Shown one piece after another: positions 6,768-9,762 of a DNA stretch of 9,762 bases; position 1 is the first letter of the stretch, and each line of letters begins with the position of its first letter. The translations under genes were made by a program, and so were the position numbers. A model generated the notes under the pieces. The model was not told where the DNA came from. It did not search any database and saw nothing but the letters and a program-made list of their open reading frames with translations. The stretch lies in assembly GCA_013153795.1 (NCBI GenBank), contig JAADDV010000010.1, positions 1-9,762 on the forward strand. Reading direction: 5' to 3'. Source of the stretch: Aquificota bacterium (GTDB lineage Bacteria > Aquificota > Aquificia > Aquificales > Hydrogenothermaceae).

Positions 6768-7859
6768 GTGAAAGTAGCTATCTTAGGAACTAGAGGAATT
6801 CCAAATAATTATGGTGGTTTTGAACAACTTGCTGAAAAATTATCTCTTTTTCTTGTAAAAAAAGGAATTCAAGTCACGGTCTACAACTCAGATGAACACC
6901 CTTATCAAAGAGATGAATGGAATGGAGTTCAGATAAAGCATATCTTTGCTAAAGAAAGTAAGATAGGTATTTGGGGAACTTTTATATATGATTTTTTGTG
7001 TTTGAAAGACGCTGTTCAAAAAGATTTTGACATAATTCTTAATTTTGGATATGCTCCAAGCTCTTTATTCTTTAGTCTAAAAAGGTTTTCTAAAGCAAAA
7101 TTTATTACTAATATGGATGGTTTAGAATGGAAAAGAAGTAAATGGAATGCAGCTTTAAAAAAATTTATGCTTTTTTGTGAAAAAAGAGCTGTTTTAAAAA
7201 GTGATTATTTAATAGCTGATAATCCGGGAATTAAAGAGTATTTTATAAACAAATATAAAGTTGATAATATATCTTTTATTCCTTATGGGGCAGATTTATT
7301 TGATAATCCTCAAGAAAGTTTTCTAAAAGAATTTAATCTTCAGCCTTATTCTTACTATATGATGGTAGCTCGTCTCGAGCCAGAAAATAATATAGAAACA
7401 ATACTTGATGGATATGTAAAATCTGGAGCTAAAGAACCTTTTATAATTATTGGAGGTCTTTATAATGGTTTTTCTAAATATCTATTAGAAAAATTTAAAA
7501 ATTTTGAAAATATAAAATTTATAGGTGGTATTTATGATTATTCAAAACTTAGCTCATTAAGATGGTTTTCTAAACTTTATTTTCATGGTCATTCTGTTGG
7601 AGGAACAAATCCTTCTTTACTAGAAGCAATGGCATCGAATGCTTATATAGTTGCTCATGACAATATATTTAATAAATACGTCCTTGGAGAAGATGGATTT
7701 TATTTTTCTTCCTCTGAAGATGTTGCTAATATCATTAATAACTACACAAATAAATATAGAGAACAATTTATTCAAAATAACCGTGAAAAGATTAAAAATG
7801 TTTATAATTGGGAAAAAGTTGGAGAAGATTATCTTAAAGTTTTCGAAAAAGTATTATAA
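6768..7859 (+). CDS. Glycosyltransferase, DUF1972 plus GT4 type (rhamnosyltransferase-like)
   Basis: The 363-residue protein is a GT-B fold glycosyltransferase. The N-terminal half begins with GTRGIPNNYGGFEQLAEKL (7-25), the hallmark of DUF1972 enzymes such as the streptococcal capsule rhamnosyltransferase WchF/Cps2T. The C-terminal half has a GT4-type nucleotide-sugar site, SVGGTNPSLLEAMAS at 276-290, with E286 as the likely donor-binding glutamate. There is no membrane segment or signal peptide, so it probably acts on lipid-linked sugars at the inner face of the membrane. The start is GTG, with GGAG at 6756-6759, and the protein begins at the first beta-strand. No other polysaccharide genes are nearby. 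Base composition is clearly more AT-rich than the thiL operon, which may indicate transfer. Donor and acceptor sugars cannot be told. Confidence 0.88.
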   Translation: MKVAILGTRGIPNNYGGFEQLAEKLSLFLVKKGIQVTVYNSDEHPYQRDEWNGVQIKHIFAKESKIGIWGTFIYDFLCLKDAVQKDFDIILNFGYAPSSLFFSLKRFSKAKFITNMDGLEWKRSKWNAALKKFMLFCEKRAVLKSDYLIADNPGIKEYFINKYKVDNISFIPYGADLFDNPQESFLKEFNLQPYSYYMMVARLEPENNIETILDGYVKSGAKEPFIIIGGLYNGFSKYLLEKFKNFENIKFIGGIYDYSKLSSLRWFSKLYFHGHSVGGTNPSLLEAMASNAYIVAHDNIFNKYVLGEDGFYFSSSEDVANIINNYTNKYREQFIQNNREKIKNVYNWEKVGEDYLKVFEKVL

Positions 7860-7936
7860 AATCTATCAGGTATTTCTATAAACATTTTTTCATTTGGTAG
7901 AATATTCTTATTGATTTTCTATAATAGGAGTAATGA

Positions 7937-8182
7937 ATGCTTATAAAATTTTATATTAAGCCAAGAAAAGGTATTTTAGACCCTCAAGGAAGAGCTGTAG
8001 CAGAAAATCTTAGAAATTTAGGATTTAATAATGTAAAAGATGTAAAAGTTGGAAAATATATAGAAGTTTATGTAGAAGAAACTGATAAAGAAAAAGCTAT
8101 AAAAGAAGCCCAAGAAATGGCAAAAAAAGCATTAGTAAACGAAATTATAGAAGATTATGAGTTTGAAGTAGTGGAGGAATAA
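7937..8182 (+). CDS. purS: Phosphoribosylformylglycinamidine synthase subunit PurS
   Basis: The 81-residue protein matches PurS along its whole length: the KPRKGILDPQG motif near the N-terminus, GFNNVKDVKVGKYIE in the middle, and the C-terminal ALVNEIIEDYEFEV pattern. PurS is the small structural subunit that joins PurQ and the small form of PurL in the complex converting FGAR to FGAM, the fourth step of purine synthesis. Two overlapping ATGs occur: the one at 7933 is out of frame, and the one at 7937 has AGGAG (7926-7930) six bases upstream. The purQ start follows one base after the stop. No promoter is clear: a TATAAT at 7920-7925 is too close to the ribosome-binding site to be used. Confidence 0.96.
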   Translation: MLIKFYIKPRKGILDPQGRAVAENLRNLGFNNVKDVKVGKYIEVYVEETDKEKAIKEAQEMAKKALVNEIIEDYEFEVVEE

Positions 8183-8183
8183 G

Positions 8184-8873
8184 TTGAAATTCGGAATTGC
8201 TGTATATCCGGGGTCAAATTGTGATTACGATACATATAGAGTTATTAGAGATGTCTTAGATGAAGAGCCCCAATTTATTGATTATAGAGAAACAAATTTA
8301 AAAGGTTTTGACTGTATTATTTTACCTGGAGGTTTTTCTTTTGGAGATTATTTAAGACCTGGGACTTTAGCAGCACATACTCCCTTAACATCAGCTGTTA
8401 AAGAGTTTGCAGAAAAAGGTGGTCTAGTAATAGGAATATGTAATGGATTTCAAATACTAACAGAGGCTCATTTACTTCCTGGGGCTTTAATGCCTAATAT
8501 ACATGGAAAATTTGTTTGTAAACCTCAATATCTGAAAGTAGAAAATAATAAAACACCTTTTACGAATCTTTGTAAAGAAAATCAAATATTAAAAATTCCT
8601 ATTGCTCATCACGATGGTAATTACTATATAGACGAAGACTCTTTAAAAAAAATGGAAGACAAAGGTCAAATAGTAATTAGATATTGTGATAAAAATGGTA
8701 ATATATCTGAAGAAGCAAATCCAAATGGCTCAGTAGGAAATATTGCAGGTATTATCAATGAAAGAGGAAATGTTTTCGGTCTTATGCCTCATCCAGAAAG
8801 AGCTTCTGAAAGTATCTTAGGAAGCGAGGACGGAAAGTATATTTTAGAATCTATACTTAATTATTTAAAATAA
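8184..8873 (+). CDS. purQ: Phosphoribosylformylglycinamidine synthase subunit PurQ (glutaminase)
   Basis: This 229-residue class I glutamine amidotransferase supplies ammonia from glutamine to PurL for FGAM synthesis. Key features are the N-terminal YPGSNCDYD (8-16), PGGFSFGDYLRPG (48-60), the nucleophile C86 in GICNGFQIL, and the H203/E205 pair in PHPERA that completes the catalytic triad. The length is normal. The start is TTG, one base after the purS stop, supported by GGAGG at 8173-8177 six bases upstream and by the conserved first strand KFGIAVYPG. purS and purQ are surely co-transcribed. No purL gene is in the window; it may lie elsewhere. The next gene, ompH-like, begins 29 bases downstream and is unrelated in function. 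Confidence 0.97.
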   Translation: MKFGIAVYPGSNCDYDTYRVIRDVLDEEPQFIDYRETNLKGFDCIILPGGFSFGDYLRPGTLAAHTPLTSAVKEFAEKGGLVIGICNGFQILTEAHLLPGALMPNIHGKFVCKPQYLKVENNKTPFTNLCKENQILKIPIAHHDGNYYIDEDSLKKMEDKGQIVIRYCDKNGNISEEANPNGSVGNIAGIINERGNVFGLMPHPERASESILGSEDGKYILESILNYLK

Positions 8874-8874
8874 A

Positions 8875-8896
8875 GGGATTTACTCCCAAAAAGGAG
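8875..8896 (+). promoter_or_regulatory. Two mutually exclusive mini-hairpins before the ompH-like gene
   Basis: GGGA (8875-8878) can pair with TCCC (8884-8887), and the overlapping CTCC (8883-8886) can instead pair with GGAG (8893-8896) inside the ribosome-binding site AAGGAGG. Both stems are only 4 bp, so stability in a thermophile is doubtful; the arrangement may be chance. Confidence 0.2.
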
Positions 8897-8902
8897 GATT
8901 AA

Positions 8903-9331
8903 ATGTTTAAATTTATTTTATCTGTGATTTTAGTGATTCTTTCTTATTCGTTTTCTTTTGCAGGAAAAATAGCTTTTATAGATATGCAAAAAGTCCTTAA
9001 TGAATCTGTAGCTGGTAAAGAAATTCAAAATACTCTCAATAAAAAAGTAGAAAAACTTAAAAAGGAAATTGAAAGAAAACAAGCAGCAGGAGAATCTCAA
9101 CAAGCTCTTCAAAAGTTTATGATGGAAAAACAAAGAGAGTTAAATAAACTAAGACAACAGCTTGCAGATAAATTTATGAAAGTTTTAGAAAGCGCTATAA
9201 AGGATTTCTCCAAAAGATATGGTTACGACCTTATCTTAGATAAAACTCCTATTATCTATGGAAATAAATCTTTAAATAAAACAGCTGAATTTTTAAATTT
9301 CTTTAACAACTATTATAAAAGACATAAATGA
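8903..9331 (+). CDS. ompH: OmpH/Skp family periplasmic chaperone
   Basis: The 142-residue protein starts with a signal peptide (hydrophobic core 4-19, likely cleaved after SFA at residue 20). It then has the family-typical first strand GKIAFIDMQKVLNES (21-35), a long charged helical stretch rich in Lys, Glu and Gln (about 40-110) that should form the coiled-coil tentacles, and the closing strand RYGYDLILDKTPIIYG. Skp proteins are trimeric chaperones that carry unfolded outer-membrane proteins across the periplasm, so the host should have an outer membrane. It is a little shorter than E. coli Skp. The ATG follows AAGGAGG at 8891-8897. In many bacteria this gene sits beside bamA; here it lies between purQ and a DUF62 gene, whose ATG overlaps its stop as ATGA. 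Confidence 0.92.
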   Translation: MFKFILSVILVILSYSFSFAGKIAFIDMQKVLNESVAGKEIQNTLNKKVEKLKKEIERKQAAGESQQALQKFMMEKQRELNKLRQQLADKFMKVLESAIKDFSKRYGYDLILDKTPIIYGNKSLNKTAEFLNFFNNYYKRHK

Positions 9332-9762
9332 AAAAAAGACCTATAATAGCCCTCTTAACAGATTTTGGAAATAAAGATGGCTTTGTAGGGACTGTTAAGG
9401 GGGTTATTAAATCTATAAATCCTGAAGCTGAAATAATAGATATCTCCCATGAAATAGATTCTTTTGATATTTTAGAAGCATCTTTAGTTTTAAATGCTTC
9501 TTATAAATATTTTCCTCAAAAAACAATTTTTGTTTGTGTTGTAGACCCTGGAGTTGGGACAGAAAGAAAATCTATTATTGTAGAAACAGAAAAATATATA
9601 TTTGTATCTCCTGATAATGGTTTACTTTCTCTACCTTTAAAAAAGGAAAGAATTCAAAAAATAATAGAGATAACAAATAATAAATATCAACTTTCTAGAG
9701 ATAATGAAACTTTTCATGGAAGAGATATCTATTACTTCAGCTTCAGGATTTATAGATTTAAT
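9328..9762 (+). CDS. SAM hydroxide adenosyltransferase (DUF62 family), cut by right edge, possible frameshift
   Basis: I see 145 codons from an ATG that overlaps the ompH stop (ATGA). The family hydrolyses S-adenosylmethionine to adenosine and methionine. The motifs are complete in order: TDFGNKDGFVG near 11-21 (with D12), DISHEI, VVDPGVGT at 71-78, PDNG at 95-98 and FHGRD at 129-133. D12, R132 and H130 correspond to the family's active-site Asp-Arg-His. Normal length is ~260, so nearly half is beyond the edge. After GRDIY (to 9732) the annotated frame reads YFSFRIYRFN, which does not fit. The +1 frame from 9734 reads TSASGFIDL, which does. One extra T near 9732-9733 would explain it: a sequencing error or a true mutation. 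The biological reason for SAM hydrolysis in most hosts is unclear. Confidence 0.85.
   Translation, partial: MKKRPIIALLTDFGNKDGFVGTVKGVIKSINPEAEIIDISHEIDSFDILEASLVLNASYKYFPQKTIFVCVVDPGVGTERKSIIVETEKYIFVSPDNGLLSLPLKKERIQKIIEITNNKYQLSRDNETFHGRDIYYFSFRIYRFN

Noticed and set aside
7920..7925. Perfect TATAAT just before purS
   Set aside because: Transcription would start about five bases before the ATG and exclude the ribosome-binding site at 7926-7930, so use as a promoter is unlikely.
7933..7935. Alternative ATG for purS
   Set aside because: It is out of frame with PurS; the ATG at 7937 gives the conserved N-terminus and good spacing to AGGAG.
1..9762. Search for CRISPR arrays, tRNA/rRNA genes, insertion sequences, toxin-antitoxin or defence genes
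   Set aside because: No regularly spaced repeats, tRNA-like cloverleaf, transposase or paired small stress genes were seen by eye on either strand.

Overview
The window looks like ordinary chromosomal DNA from a low-GC thermophilic bacterium, most likely of the phylum Aquificota (a Sulfurihydrogenibium-like member of the Hydrogenothermaceae). The proteins are rich in Lys, Glu and Ile, GC is low (about 25-40% in lines I counted by hand), and details of the Ppx/GppA and ThiL proteins (the DQGGGST and GGNT motifs, a TTG start) match what I recall of Aquifex homologues. The taxonomic call is inference from memory; no search was run.

Layout, left to right. A hyuA-type hydantoinase/oxoprolinase gene runs off the left edge on the minus strand. 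It is divergent from a thioredoxin-TPR (CnoX/YbbN-like) gene. That gene converges on dtd (D-aminoacyl-tRNA deacylase), with 4 bp between the two stop codons. dtd is in turn divergent from nfeD; their 61-bp gap holds overlapping -10 elements facing both ways. From nfeD a plus-strand block runs through a stand-alone NIL-domain gene, ppx/gppA and thiL, with tight spacing (35 nt, 4 nt, 13-nt overlap). This block is the most GC-rich part of the window (about 37-40% in sampled lines).

After a 240-bp AT-rich gap with a small hairpin and a candidate promoter comes a single AT-rich gene (18-25% GC in sampled lines) for a DUF1972/GT4-type glycosyltransferase. Then a second plus-strand block holds purS, purQ, an ompH/skp-like periplasmic chaperone gene, and the start of a SAM hydroxide adenosyltransferase (DUF62) gene cut by the right edge. 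In its last ~30 bases the family pattern continues in the +1 frame, suggesting a one-base insertion.

The genes serve housekeeping roles: protein and tRNA quality control (thioredoxin-TPR, Dtd, Skp), membrane proteolysis (NfeD), phosphate or alarmone turnover (Ppx/GppA), thiamine diphosphate and purine synthesis (ThiL, PurSQ), and surface polysaccharide (glycosyltransferase). I see no CRISPR array, tRNA, rRNA, insertion sequence or defence system, and no clear new multi-gene system. The points most worth checking are the frameshift signal at the right edge, the bidirectional promoter, and nfeD lacking an adjacent stomatin gene.
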